NCBI GenBank assembly: GCA_017481395.1
Contig: JAFUPE010000016.1
Location: forward strand, 1-17,027
Direction of reading: 5' to 3'
Origin: Ruminococcus sp.
GTDB taxonomy: Bacteria; Bacillota_A; Clostridia; Oscillospirales; Acutalibacteraceae
DNA: 17,027 nt
Shown here piece by piece: positions 1-6,972 of this stretch. The position numbers were made by a program, and so were the translations under genes. Every line of letters starts with the position of its first letter. The stretch's first letter is position 1. The notes under the pieces were generated by a model. It saw only the letters and a program-made list of their open reading frames with translations. It was not told where the DNA came from and searched no databases.

Positions 1-41
1 ACTATATTTATGGTTAATTTAAAATTTTTCTCAAAAAAGGG

Positions 42-70
42 TTGAAACGTATACTCTCTTGTGTTATAAT
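42..70 (+). promoter_or_regulatory. Sigma-A promoter of the NlpC/P60 gene
   Basis: A TTGAAA -35 box (42-47) and a perfect TATAAT -10 box (65-70) are separated by 17 bp. TGT directly before the -10 makes it an extended -10 promoter. The predicted start of transcription is near 77, giving a leader of about 92 nt before the ATG at 169. A strong constitutive-type promoter is inferred from box quality only. Confidence 0.85.
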
Positions 71-71
71 G

Positions 72-108
72 ATTACAAAGTTGTAACAAAGGTTATCGTC
101 TTTGTAAT
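72..108. promoter_or_regulatory. TTACAA/TTGTAA repeat cluster at the transcription start
   Basis: TTACAA (73-78) and TTGTAA (81-86) form a perfect 6-bp inverted repeat with a 2-bp spacer. A third TTGTAA lies at 102-107. The longer arms ATTACAAAG (72-80) and CTTTGTAAT (100-108) are also perfectly complementary. The cluster starts just after the -10 box and covers the predicted start site, so it is more easily read as a DNA-binding site than as an RNA hairpin. The same-strand hexamers TGTAAC (82-87) and TGTAAT (103-108) fit the known WalR half-site TGTWAH. Their 21-bp phase, however, differs from the usual 11 bp. The binding protein is unknown. Confidence 0.45.
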
Positions 109-168
109 TTTCGATTTCCTTTTATCCCATTGGCACGCAGTGTTTACTGCAAAATTTCGGAGGTCTTT

Positions 169-1698
169 ATGTTAAAAATCAAAAGAGCCTTGGCTCTGTT
201 TCTTATACTGGCGGTGATTCTGACAATTTCTGTAGCTTCGGGTATATCCTGTGCTGCTGCAGGAACAGGAATCGGTCTTTCTGAACACGTACTCAACGCT
301 TACTACAGCGGTTGGTCTTACGTTTACGGCTGTGCCTCAGAGGGTGCTGTCGACTGCTCGGGTCTTATTTATATGTACGCGGGCGGCGACCGAACAGCTA
401 TGATTGATTACTGTCAGGATTCAGGTTATGTATCAGACGGTGTACCCAATATACACGGATTAGGTCTTTATCAGCCCGGTCACGTTGGTGTTTATGTCGG
501 AAACGGTATGGCGGTTGACGCCAGAAGCGAAGATTATGGCATTTGCTATGAGTCTGTTTACAGCAAAAACTGGACAATGTGGTTTAAGCACCAGACTATT
601 TCCTACCCTGATACAGGCTGGGAGTATTTCGGCGGTAACTACTATTACTACGAAAATGGTGAATATTTAACCGACTCTTACATTACTGTTGACGGAATTG
701 AATATTACCTTGATGCAAGCGGTGCCTGCACCTCTACACCAGGCGACACAGGTGCTGTTGCTGACACTCCCTCTGATTATGAGGAAGAAGCAGATACCTC
801 AAGCCTGTACGTCAAGCTTGGCGACAGCGGCGACAAGGTTACTCTTATCCAAGAAAGACTTAAAGAGTTAGGCTTCTTCAAGGACGATATTACAGGCTAC
901 TATGGCTCTATGACTGAAGCCGCTTACATGGCATTCCAGAGTGCCGCAGGTCTTTATGCCGACGGCATTGCAGGCGAAACCGAAATTGAGCTTCTTCTTT
1001 CTGAGGATGCTCCCTATGCACCTGCTGACGACGAAAACAGCGATGAAGATATCACCGCTACAGAAGCAGTAGTTGAAGAAGAACAAGCCGAAACCTCACC
1101 TGCTGAGGAAGAGCAGACAACCTTTACAAACGGCGACTATGCCGATGGCGTTTATGAAATCCAGTCAGAGCTTCAGGAGCTTGGCTACTTTAACGATGAC
1201 GCCACAGGCTACTACGGCGATATGACCGAAAGTGCCGTTGCCGACTTCCAGACTCAGAACGGCTTAGAGCCTACAGGTCAGGTTGACGAGCTTACATATG
1301 CGGCGATTTTCAGCTCTACAGCTTTAGAAAATCCTGATGCCGACAACGCTTTAAGCGATACCGAAACCCTCACTCCCCCCGCAAAAGCCGACAAAGATAA
1401 CAAAGACGAAACCGACTCTAAAGCTACAACTGAGGCAGTAAAAGAAACTGCTGCTACCTCTGCCCAAGAGGAAGTGACTCTTAAATCTGCCGAGCTTGCC
1501 GCAAAAGCACTTGAGGGCATAGAGTTTGAAAGCATTGAGGCTGACAAAGGCTCATCTCGCTCAGGTTCATTTATAATCTGGCTTCTTGTTATGATTGCGT
1601 TTATGAGTGGTGCATTCTGGTTTGTTTACTCAAACGAAAAGAAGAAAAAGAAAGCAAGATACGAGCGTATTAAAGCAAGAGCCAACAGAAACTGGTAA
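169..1698 (+). CDS. Secreted NlpC/P60 cell-wall endopeptidase with two peptidoglycan-binding domains and a C-terminal membrane anchor
   Basis: The protein (509 aa) probably cleaves peptide bonds in peptidoglycan outside the cell. Residues 1-31 form a signal peptide with a hydrophobic core, probably cut near CAAA. Residues 35-145 match NlpC/P60, with the nucleophile C63 in DCSG and H105 in PGHVGVYVG. The third polar position appears to be D117 instead of the common H, N or Q. Residues 150-187 (GW, YYYY, GIEYYL) resemble a choline/glucan-binding repeat. Two PG_binding_1-type domains follow at about 214-277 and 325-382. An acidic, Thr/Ala-rich linker leads to a transmembrane helix at 467-487 and a very basic tail starting KKKKK, which suggests a cytoplasmic C-terminus. 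The ATG at 169 was chosen because GGAGG (159-163) sits 5 nt upstream. An in-frame TTG at 130 has no such site and would put extra residues ahead of the signal peptide. The gene is monocistronic. Confidence 0.85.
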   Translation: MLKIKRALALFLILAVILTISVASGISCAAAGTGIGLSEHVLNAYYSGWSYVYGCASEGAVDCSGLIYMYAGGDRTAMIDYCQDSGYVSDGVPNIHGLGLYQPGHVGVYVGNGMAVDARSEDYGICYESVYSKNWTMWFKHQTISYPDTGWEYFGGNYYYYENGEYLTDSYITVDGIEYYLDASGACTSTPGDTGAVADTPSDYEEEADTSSLYVKLGDSGDKVTLIQERLKELGFFKDDITGYYGSMTEAAYMAFQSAAGLYADGIAGETEIELLLSEDAPYAPADDENSDEDITATEAVVEEEQAETSPAEEEQTTFTNGDYADGVYEIQSELQELGYFNDDATGYYGDMTESAVADFQTQNGLEPTGQVDELTYAAIFSSTALENPDADNALSDTETLTPPAKADKDNKDETDSKATTEAVKETAATSAQEEVTLKSAELAAKALEGIEFESIEADKGSSRSGSFIIWLLVMIAFMSGAFWFVYSNEKKKKKARYERIKARANRNW

Positions 1699-1710
1699 CT
1701 AAACTAACTT

Positions 1711-1741
1711 CCCCACCGAAGCTAACCTCGGTGGGGTTTTT
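1711..1741 (+). terminator. Intrinsic terminator after the NlpC/P60 gene
   Basis: A 9-bp perfect GC-rich stem (CCCCACCGA at 1711-1719 with TCGGTGGGG at 1728-1736) encloses an 8-nt loop and is followed by five T residues. It lies 12 nt after the stop codon and just before the next promoter, so the flanking genes are separate transcription units. Confidence 0.92.
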
Positions 1742-1743
1742 CG

Positions 1744-1772
1744 TTGACTAACTTTACAGAAAATGATAAAAT
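1744..1772 (+). promoter_or_regulatory. Sigma-A promoter of the zinc-ribbon membrane gene
   Basis: TTGACT (1744-1749) and TAAAAT (1767-1772) are separated by 17 bp. TGA before the -10 box gives an extended -10 element. The predicted start is near 1779. AAGGAGGG (1786-1793) follows, 5 nt before the ATG at 1799, so the leader is only about 20 nt. Confidence 0.8.
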
Positions 1773-1798
1773 AGGCTAAGCTTTCAAGGAGGGTATAA

Positions 1799-2767
1799 AT
1801 GGACAAAAAGTATGATTTAGTATGTGACCAATGCGGCGGTATGATGACTTTAAGCGAAAACCGCAAAGAAATGCACTGCGAATATTGCGGTAATGTTGTG
1901 GTTCTGCCCTCTGCTGAAGATGCAGAAAAAATCGCCTACGCAAAACGTAAGGCTGAGCTTGATGCCCAGCATGAACATTACGAAAAAAGAAAGCGTATGG
2001 AGAACAGGCACCTGAATATATCCAAGATTATTGCTTTGCTTTTTATTGTGGGTATAATTTTTATTCCTGCAAGCTGTATTGCGGGACCTTACATTTTCAG
2101 ACCTACTATAAATCCCTTTGAATACATCGATGTAAAATTTGAAGGTATAAACGGTGAAGGCGAGGTTAAGGTTGAGCTTATTCAGTCCAACAACCGGATA
2201 CAAAGCCTCGACGACCTTAACATAAGGCTTTCGCAGACCTATTACCTCAGCGAAAATGACGTTATCTCAATCTCTACCAACGATTTAAACTCGCCTTGCC
2301 GTCACAGGGTTAAATACAAGGAATACACAGTAAAGGGTCTGGAGCTTTTTCTTACAAACCTTGATGATATTGACGAATACGCCGAAAAGCTTATTCACCA
2401 AAAGTCAGAGCAACTTATCAAAATGGCTATTGACGTAAAACCTCAGTTTACAAATCTAAAGCATGAAAAATTCTATCTGCTTTCAGACAGAGACAAAGAA
2501 AATGTCCTTTATGACGTTTACACTTGTAACTGGGAGCTTGTTGAAGGCAACAGCAAAACCGTTTACCTTGTTGCCTACTACACCGATATTATAGTTCATA
2601 ACGGCGACAATGCCACTTTCAGCTACGAAGACTCTATGTATACAGGCAACCTTCTGTCCGAAGGAAGCCATTCAAACGGTTGTATTTATGGTTTCGAAAG
2701 CCTCGAAGATATCGAGCTTGACCTTAACACAAACCACAGCCCTGATATGGTGCTGACCGAAAAGTAA
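1799..2767 (+). CDS. Zinc-ribbon membrane protein of unknown function
   Basis: The function is not recognised. The 322-aa protein starts with a zinc ribbon built from two CxxC pairs (C9/C12 and C27/C30) facing the cytoplasm. A charged, probably coiled-coil stretch follows (about 38-72, rich in K, E and R). There is a single transmembrane helix at about 74-98, and a 220-residue domain is predicted to lie outside the cell. That domain opens with an FEGINGEGEVKVEL segment, a glycine pattern I associate with extracytoplasmic domains of other Firmicute zinc-ribbon membrane proteins. No catalytic motif or signal cleavage site is visible. By topology it could sense or report on the envelope, but that is inference. 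It has its own promoter, a strong ribosome site (1786-1793) and its own terminator, so it is not in an operon with the upstream hydrolase or the convergent his genes. Confidence 0.8.
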   Translation: MDKKYDLVCDQCGGMMTLSENRKEMHCEYCGNVVVLPSAEDAEKIAYAKRKAELDAQHEHYEKRKRMENRHLNISKIIALLFIVGIIFIPASCIAGPYIFRPTINPFEYIDVKFEGINGEGEVKVELIQSNNRIQSLDDLNIRLSQTYYLSENDVISISTNDLNSPCRHRVKYKEYTVKGLELFLTNLDDIDEYAEKLIHQKSEQLIKMAIDVKPQFTNLKHEKFYLLSDRDKENVLYDVYTCNWELVEGNSKTVYLVAYYTDIIVHNGDNATFSYEDSMYTGNLLSEGSHSNGCIYGFESLEDIELDLNTNHSPDMVLTEK

Positions 2768-2770
2768 CTT

Positions 2771-2808
2771 AAAAGAGCTTGAGATATTAAATCTCAAGCT
2801 CTTTTTTT
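2771..2808. terminator. Bidirectional terminator between the zinc-ribbon gene and the his operon
   Basis: A perfect 15-bp stem (AAAAGAGCTTGAGAT at 2771-2785 with its complement at 2791-2805) has a 5-nt loop. On the plus strand it ends in a run of seven T (2802-2808), a strong intrinsic terminator for the zinc-ribbon gene. On the minus strand the run is only the four T of the stem, then AAGTT, so termination of the his operon is probably weaker. One arm is hisJ coding sequence and the hisJ stop codon lies in the loop. Confidence 0.9.
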
Positions 2809-3602
2809 CCTGATTTTGTTAACGTATAAATTGATTTGAAACCACATTTTTTTACAAGCTCTAAGGATTTTTCAAAATCAAAACCTAGTGCTTTTGTTTC
2901 GTGGCTGTCGCCGCTTAAAATAACCTTACCGCCCTTTGATGCAATATAACTGAGTATAAACGCTGAAGGGTAAGGCTCAGACCTTCTGCCACGGAAAACT
3001 GCACCTGTGTTAACCTCAAAAAGCACATCATATTCAAGAAGTTTATCAACTGCTTTTAAGGCAGCTTTTTGGTATCGCTCACAGTTTTCGTCAAAAAGCT
3101 TTCCGTCGGAATTGAATATTTTGATTAAATCAAAATGACCGATTATATCTGTTTTGTGAACCTCGGGAAGTTTTGAAACGAGTTCAAAATAGCTTTCGGC
3201 AAATTTAAGATAATCGCCGCCGAAATGCTTATTTACTGCTTCAAGCTGACCGTCAAAAAGGTCAACAGCTATATACTCCTCCCCTGCCTTCACATAATGA
3301 ACAGAACCTATGACATAGTCGGCATCAGGGTAATTGTTATCAGCGTAAAAATCACGCTCAATACCGCAAAGAATATCAATTTTATCCTTGTACTTTTCCT
3401 GAAGGCGTCTGCCCTCGGTAAAATATTCCTGCTCTTTTCCCATAGAAATACCGCACTCAAGGTCAAAATGAGTAAAGCTGTGACCCGAAAAGCCTAAAGC
3501 AGAAAAGCCCAGGTCACAAGCGGCAAGGGTCATTTCCTCCAGTGTGTTTTTTCCGTCGCAAAAAACAGAGTGTGTATGAAAATCGTAAGGTTTTATTTTC
3601 AT
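2787..3602 (-). CDS. hisJ: Histidinol-phosphatase, PHP family
   Basis: It removes phosphate from L-histidinol phosphate, the step between HisC and HisD, in the cytoplasm. The length of 271 aa fits the PHP-type (HisJ/HisK) enzymes of Gram-positive bacteria, which are unrelated to the HAD-type phosphatase fused to HisB in enterobacteria. The PHP metal ligands are all visible: H9 and H11 in DFHTHS, D16, H41, E82 in GIE, H102 in GSVH, H156 in GHFD, and D232/H234 in GDSH. It is the last gene of the his operon. Its ATG overlaps the hisIE stop codon by one base (TAATG), so translation is probably coupled. Its own ribosome site is weak (AGGAAAA some 10 nt upstream). Its final codons form one arm of the terminator at 2771-2808. 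The PHP family also contains other phosphoesterases, but the operon setting and length make histidinol-phosphatase by far the best call. Confidence 0.93.
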   Translation of the reverse strand: MKIKPYDFHTHSVFCDGKNTLEEMTLAACDLGFSALGFSGHSFTHFDLECGISMGKEQEYFTEGRRLQEKYKDKIDILCGIERDFYADNNYPDADYVIGSVHYVKAGEEYIAVDLFDGQLEAVNKHFGGDYLKFAESYFELVSKLPEVHKTDIIGHFDLIKIFNSDGKLFDENCERYQKAALKAVDKLLEYDVLFEVNTGAVFRGRRSEPYPSAFILSYIASKGGKVILSGDSHETKALGFDFEKSLELVKKCGFKSIYTLTKSGKKELEI

Positions 3603-4276
3603 TATGAAGTCATCTTTTCCTGCTTAACCTTGTGGTCAATTACGTGTCTGCCCTTAAGCTCGTTGTGGATATCCTCAAGGCTAATACCCATCTCAAGCAT
3701 AAGCACCATTACGTGGTAAGCAAGGTCGGCAATTTCATAGATGGTTTCCTTTTTATCATCAGCTTTGGCGGCAATGATAACCTCAGTGCACTCCTCGCCT
3801 ACCTTCTTAAGGATTTTATCAAGACCTTTTTCGAAAAGGTAAGTTGTGTAAGAGCCTTCCTTTTTCTCAATTTTTCTGCCCTCAAGCATTGTCATAAGAC
3901 CTTCTAAAGAAAACTCGGTAAGCTGGTCGCTGATAAACAGTGGCTCGGTAAAGCAGGAGTCTGTGCCCTTATGACAAGCGGGACCGTCTTTCTCAACAAC
4001 AACTACCAGAGCATCTCTGTCGCAGTCAGCAGTAATACTTACAATATGCTGAAAGTTGCCGCTTGTTTCGCCCTTAAGCCAAAGCTCTTGTCTGCTTCTT
4101 CTTAAGAAGCAAGTCTTGTGCTCTTTTAAGCTTATATTTAAGCTTTCTTCGTTCATATATGCAAGGGTAAGTACCTTTTTGCTAACTGCATCCACCACAA
4201 TAGCAGGGATAAGACCCTTGTCGTCAAATTTTAAATCTTTGATATCTACCATTTTTACACACTCACAGTCTGACAT
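3602..4276 (-). CDS. hisIE: Bifunctional phosphoribosyl-AMP cyclohydrolase / phosphoribosyl-ATP pyrophosphohydrolase
   Basis: A 224-aa fusion performs the second and third steps of histidine synthesis. The C-terminal HisE half (about 124-215) hydrolyses phosphoribosyl-ATP to phosphoribosyl-AMP; the EECTE segment (161-165) and [13 protein letters not shown] are its metal-binding helices. The N-terminal HisI half (about 10-112) opens the adenine ring. It shows [14 protein letters not shown], the Mg site D84/D86/D88 in DCDRD, and the zinc cysteines C85, C101 and C108. The start overlaps the hisF end by 14 nt. Neither the ATG at 4276 nor the in-frame ATG at 4252 (residue 9) has a good ribosome site, so reinitiation by ribosomes finishing hisF is likely and the exact start is uncertain. 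Residues 1-8 (MSDCECVK) are not part of the usual HisI core. Confidence 0.93.
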   Translation of the reverse strand: MSDCECVKMVDIKDLKFDDKGLIPAIVVDAVSKKVLTLAYMNEESLNISLKEHKTCFLRRSRQELWLKGETSGNFQHIVSITADCDRDALVVVVEKDGPACHKGTDSCFTEPLFISDQLTEFSLEGLMTMLEGRKIEKKEGSYTTYLFEKGLDKILKKVGEECTEVIIAAKADDKKETIYEIADLAYHVMVLMLEMGISLEDIHNELKGRHVIDHKVKQEKMTS

Positions 4277-5021
4277 TTATGTCGTTTTTCTTAAGCTCTT
4301 TCTTAAGGTCATTAATTTTAATTTCGCCAAAGTGGAAAACCGATGCGGCAAGACCTGCATCGATTGTAGGAATTGCCTTAAAAAGGTCAACGAAGTCCTG
4401 CTTACTGCCAGCACCGCCCGAAGCGATTACAGGGACGTTAACAGTGTTTGTGACAATATCCAGAAGTTCTATGTCAAAGCCGCCTTTAACACCGTCGGTA
4501 TCTATAGAGTTTACAACAACCTCACCTGCACCCATAGCAACACACTTTTTAATCCAGCTTATTGCTTCCATTCCTGTGTCTTCTCTGCCGCCCTTGGCAA
4601 ACACTCTGAACTCACCATCTACACGCTTAACGTCAACAGAAAGCACAACGCACTGATTGCCATAAAGCTGAGCAGCTTCACGAATAAGCTCGGGGTTGCG
4701 GATGGCACCTGAGTTTACCGAAACCTTATCGGCACCGCATTTAAGCACTCGGTCAAAATCTGCAACAGTATTAATGCCGCCGCCTACAGTAAGAGGAATA
4801 AAGATGGTTGAGGCAACCTCGGTGAGGATATCGGTAAACAGAGCTCTACCCTCAGCAGATGCTGTAATATCGTAGAAAACAAGCTCGTCAGCACCGCTTT
4901 CAGAGTAATACTTAGCAAGCTTTACAGGTGATGATACATCGGCTAAATCAAGGAAGTTTACGCCCTTAACAACTCTGCCATCCTTAACATCAAGGCAAGG
5001 AATAATTCTTTTGGTAATCAT
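4263..5021 (-). CDS. hisF: Imidazole glycerol phosphate synthase, cyclase subunit
   Basis: A cytoplasmic (beta/alpha)8-barrel of 252 aa, the standard family length. It uses ammonia tunnelled from HisH to split PRFAR into imidazole glycerol phosphate, which continues to histidine, and AICAR, which goes to purine synthesis. The two catalytic acids are visible: D11 in [12 protein letters not shown] and D130 in VLSVDVK. Phosphate-binding segments are TVGGG (78-82) and ASGGAG near residue 200. The start is firm: AAAGGAGG lies about 8 nt upstream, and the ATG directly abuts the hisA stop codon (TAAATG). The C-terminus ends in KKNDINVRL and overlaps hisIE. Confidence 0.97.
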   Translation of the reverse strand: MITKRIIPCLDVKDGRVVKGVNFLDLADVSSPVKLAKYYSESGADELVFYDITASAEGRALFTDILTEVASTIFIPLTVGGGINTVADFDRVLKCGADKVSVNSGAIRNPELIREAAQLYGNQCVVLSVDVKRVDGEFRVFAKGGREDTGMEAISWIKKCVAMGAGEVVVNSIDTDGVKGGFDIELLDIVTNTVNVPVIASGGAGSKQDFVDLFKAIPTIDAGLAASVFHFGEIKINDLKKELKKNDINVRL

Positions 5022-5744
5022 TTATTTTGCCTCCTTTGTTAAAGCTACAGCTTCCTTAAGGTCAATATTGCCCGTGTAAAGAGCCTTGCCTAAAATTGCA
5101 CCGTAAACACCGATTTCCATTAAATCCTTTACGTCATCAAGGCTTGTTACACCGCCTGATGCGGTAAAATCAATATTGAATTTGCCCTGAAGCTCTCTGT
5201 AAAGCTCAAGATTTGTACCGCTTAAAAGTCCGTCTTTTGAAATATCGGTACAAATAACGGTTTTAACACCCATTTCCTCAAGCTCTTTGCAGAAGTCAAA
5301 GCAGGTTTTCTCGGCTACTTCTGTCCAGCCTTTAATGGCTACAAAGCCGTCCTTTATATCTACGCCCACAGCAATTTTGTCGCCGTATTTATCACACATT
5401 TCACGACAGAAATCAGGATTTTCTACGGCAACTGTACCGAGGATAACACGGTATACACCTGCGTCGATGTATTTTCTGATAACCTCTTCACTTCTGATGC
5501 CGCCGCCTACTTCTACCTTAAGTCCGCTTTCTTTAATAATATCCGCAATAACAGAAATGTTATCTGTGTTGCCGCTTTTTGCTCCATCAAGGTCTACTAC
5601 GTGCAGAAACTCAGCACCTGCTTCATAAAAACTTTTTGCAACCTCAACCGGGCTTGAACTATATACGGTCTTCCGGTTATAATCGCCCTTAACAAGACGA
5701 ACCGCCTGACCGCCGATTAAATCTATTGCAGGAAATAAATACAT
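5022..5744 (-). CDS. hisA: ProFAR isomerase (HisA)
   Basis: This 240-aa barrel enzyme carries out the Amadori rearrangement of ProFAR to PRFAR, the substrate of HisF/HisH. It is a paralogue of HisF and shares the half-barrel pattern. The catalytic acids D8 in PAIDLIGG and D129 in VGVDIKDG are visible, with phosphate-binding VGGGIRS (79-85) and ASGGV segments. AIDLIGGQAVRLVKGDY is diagnostic for HisA over HisF. The ATG is preceded by AAGGTG, which itself overlaps the hisH stop codon 9 nt upstream, so the two genes are tightly packed. The TrpF/HisA bifunctional form PriA of actinobacteria is not expected here. Confidence 0.96.
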   Translation of the reverse strand: MYLFPAIDLIGGQAVRLVKGDYNRKTVYSSSPVEVAKSFYEAGAEFLHVVDLDGAKSGNTDNISVIADIIKESGLKVEVGGGIRSEEVIRKYIDAGVYRVILGTVAVENPDFCREMCDKYGDKIAVGVDIKDGFVAIKGWTEVAEKTCFDFCKELEEMGVKTVICTDISKDGLLSGTNLELYRELQGKFNIDFTASGGVTSLDDVKDLMEIGVYGAILGKALYTGNIDLKEAVALTKEAK

Positions 5745-5753
5745 AAAATCACC

Positions 5754-6368
5754 TTAAATTTCACAGAATGCTTTGAGAATTTTCATACCTACATTACCGC
5801 TTTTTTCGGGATGGAACTGCATTCCGTAAACATTACCGTTAGCAACAGCGGCGGTAATTTCGGCACCGTATTCGGTGGTAGCAATAAGGAAATCCTCACA
5901 GCCAACACCACAGAAAGAATGCACGAAATACACAAAGTCTCCCTCGTTAATGTACTTAAAAATCCTATCCTTCTCTTTACCCTTAAAGGTAAGTGCATTC
6001 CAGCCGATGTGAGGGATTTTGTACTTTCTTGAAACAAAATCAGAAATAGGCTCAACACTGCCCTTAATAAGACCTAAGCCTTCGTGAACACCGTATTCAA
6101 AGCTTCTTTCGAAAAGAAGCTGCATACCAAGGCATATGCCCATTAAAGGTTTGCCTTTCTCGGCTTCGTCAATTACAACCTGACCCAGACCTGTGTCGGA
6201 AAGCTTCTTTGCGGCGTCAGCAAAAGCACCCACGCCGGGAAGGATTATTTTATCCGCCTTGCGAATAAGCTCAACATCATTTGTTACAACAGCGTTGGCA
6301 CCTATAAGCTTTAATGAAGAGCTTAAGGAAAAAAGGTTGCCTACGCCATAGTCAACTATAGCTATCAT
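5754..6368 (-). CDS. hisH: Imidazole glycerol phosphate synthase, glutamine amidotransferase subunit
   Basis: A class I glutamine amidotransferase of 204 aa that releases ammonia from glutamine and passes it to HisF in a 1:1 complex. The triad is complete: C79 in MGICLGMQLL, H186 and E188 in QFHPEKSG. The N-terminus IAIVDYGVGNLFS and the oxyanion-strand segment LPGVGAF (43-49) are typical of HisH. The start at 6368 has an AGGTGAT ribosome site 5 nt upstream. Sixteen bases separate it from hisB. The order hisB-hisH-hisA-hisF is the conserved core order of many bacterial his operons. Confidence 0.96.
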   Translation of the reverse strand: MIAIVDYGVGNLFSLSSSLKLIGANAVVTNDVELIRKADKIILPGVGAFADAAKKLSDTGLGQVVIDEAEKGKPLMGICLGMQLLFERSFEYGVHEGLGLIKGSVEPISDFVSRKYKIPHIGWNALTFKGKEKDRIFKYINEGDFVYFVHSFCGVGCEDFLIATTEYGAEITAAVANGNVYGMQFHPEKSGNVGMKILKAFCEI

Positions 6369-6384
6369 TTATATCACCTGTTTC

Positions 6385-6972
6385 TTATAAAACACCTTTT
6401 GTAGAGGGAACTTCGTTTGAAAACTTCGCATCAATGCTTACGGCACTGCGCATAACCCTGCCGAAAGCCTTGAACATACCCTCAATAATATGGTGGGAAT
6501 TCTCGCCGTCGAGCTGCTGAATATGTAAAGCCATTCGGCAATTACGAACAAATGCAAGGAAAAATTCCTTGGTAAGCTCGGTGTCGAAAGTACCAACCTT
6601 TTTGGAGGGAATATCTGCTTTGAAAGAAAGCACGTCCCTGCCCGAAATATCCACAGCACAAAGAATCAAAGCCTCATCCATAGGAAGAATTATATTACCG
6701 TATCGGGTAATGCCTCGCTTATCTCCCAAGGCATTTTCAAAAGCAGAGCCAAGGGCAATGCCAACGTCCTCAACAGTATGGTGGTCGTCAACATATGTAT
6801 CACCTTTGCAAGTAACGTTCAAATCAAATCTGCCGTGGCTTGCAAAAAGAGTAAGCATGTGGTCTAAAAAGCCGCACCCTGTATTTACCTCGCTTTTACC
6901 TGTGCCGTCGAGGTTTAAGTATAAATTTATGTCTGTTTCAGCAGTTTTTCTCTGCACGGTATATTCTCTCAT
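6385..6972 (-). CDS. hisB: Imidazoleglycerol-phosphate dehydratase
   Basis: A monofunctional dehydratase (195 aa) that removes water from imidazole glycerol phosphate to give imidazole acetol phosphate. It lacks the N-terminal HAD phosphatase of enterobacterial HisB, which agrees with the separate PHP phosphatase at the operon end. The manganese-binding histidine motifs are present: GFLDHML (34-40), DDHHTVED (62-69) and NSHHIIEG (158-165). The ATG overlaps the hisC stop as ATGA, and AAGGAGT lies at good distance inside hisC, so translation is coupled. Confidence 0.97.
   Translation of the reverse strand: MREYTVQRKTAETDINLYLNLDGTGKSEVNTGCGFLDHMLTLFASHGRFDLNVTCKGDTYVDDHHTVEDVGIALGSAFENALGDKRGITRYGNIILPMDEALILCAVDISGRDVLSFKADIPSKKVGTFDTELTKEFFLAFVRNCRMALHIQQLDGENSHHIIEGMFKAFGRVMRSAVSIDAKFSNEVPSTKGVL

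Noticed and set aside
137..150. Small hairpin GCAGT-GTTT-ACTGC before the ribosome site of the hydrolase gene
   Set aside because: A 5-bp stem is weak and common by chance; it has no T-run and does not cover the ribosome site.
130..168. Longer NlpC/P60 gene from a TTG at 130
   Set aside because: It would place 13 residues ahead of the signal peptide, lies in the GCAGT/ACTGC mini-hairpin region and has no ribosome site. The ATG at 169 has GGAGG at ideal spacing.
71..168. Cyclic di-AMP (ydaO-type) riboswitch before the cell-wall hydrolase
   Set aside because: The leader of about 92 nt is too short and I do not see the conserved riboswitch core segments.
4056..4712. A 218-codon plus-strand ORF opposite hisIE and hisF
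   Set aside because: It is wholly antisense to two certain genes, shows no domain pattern and has an odd Leu/Ser/Lys-rich composition. It reads as a shadow of the coding strand.
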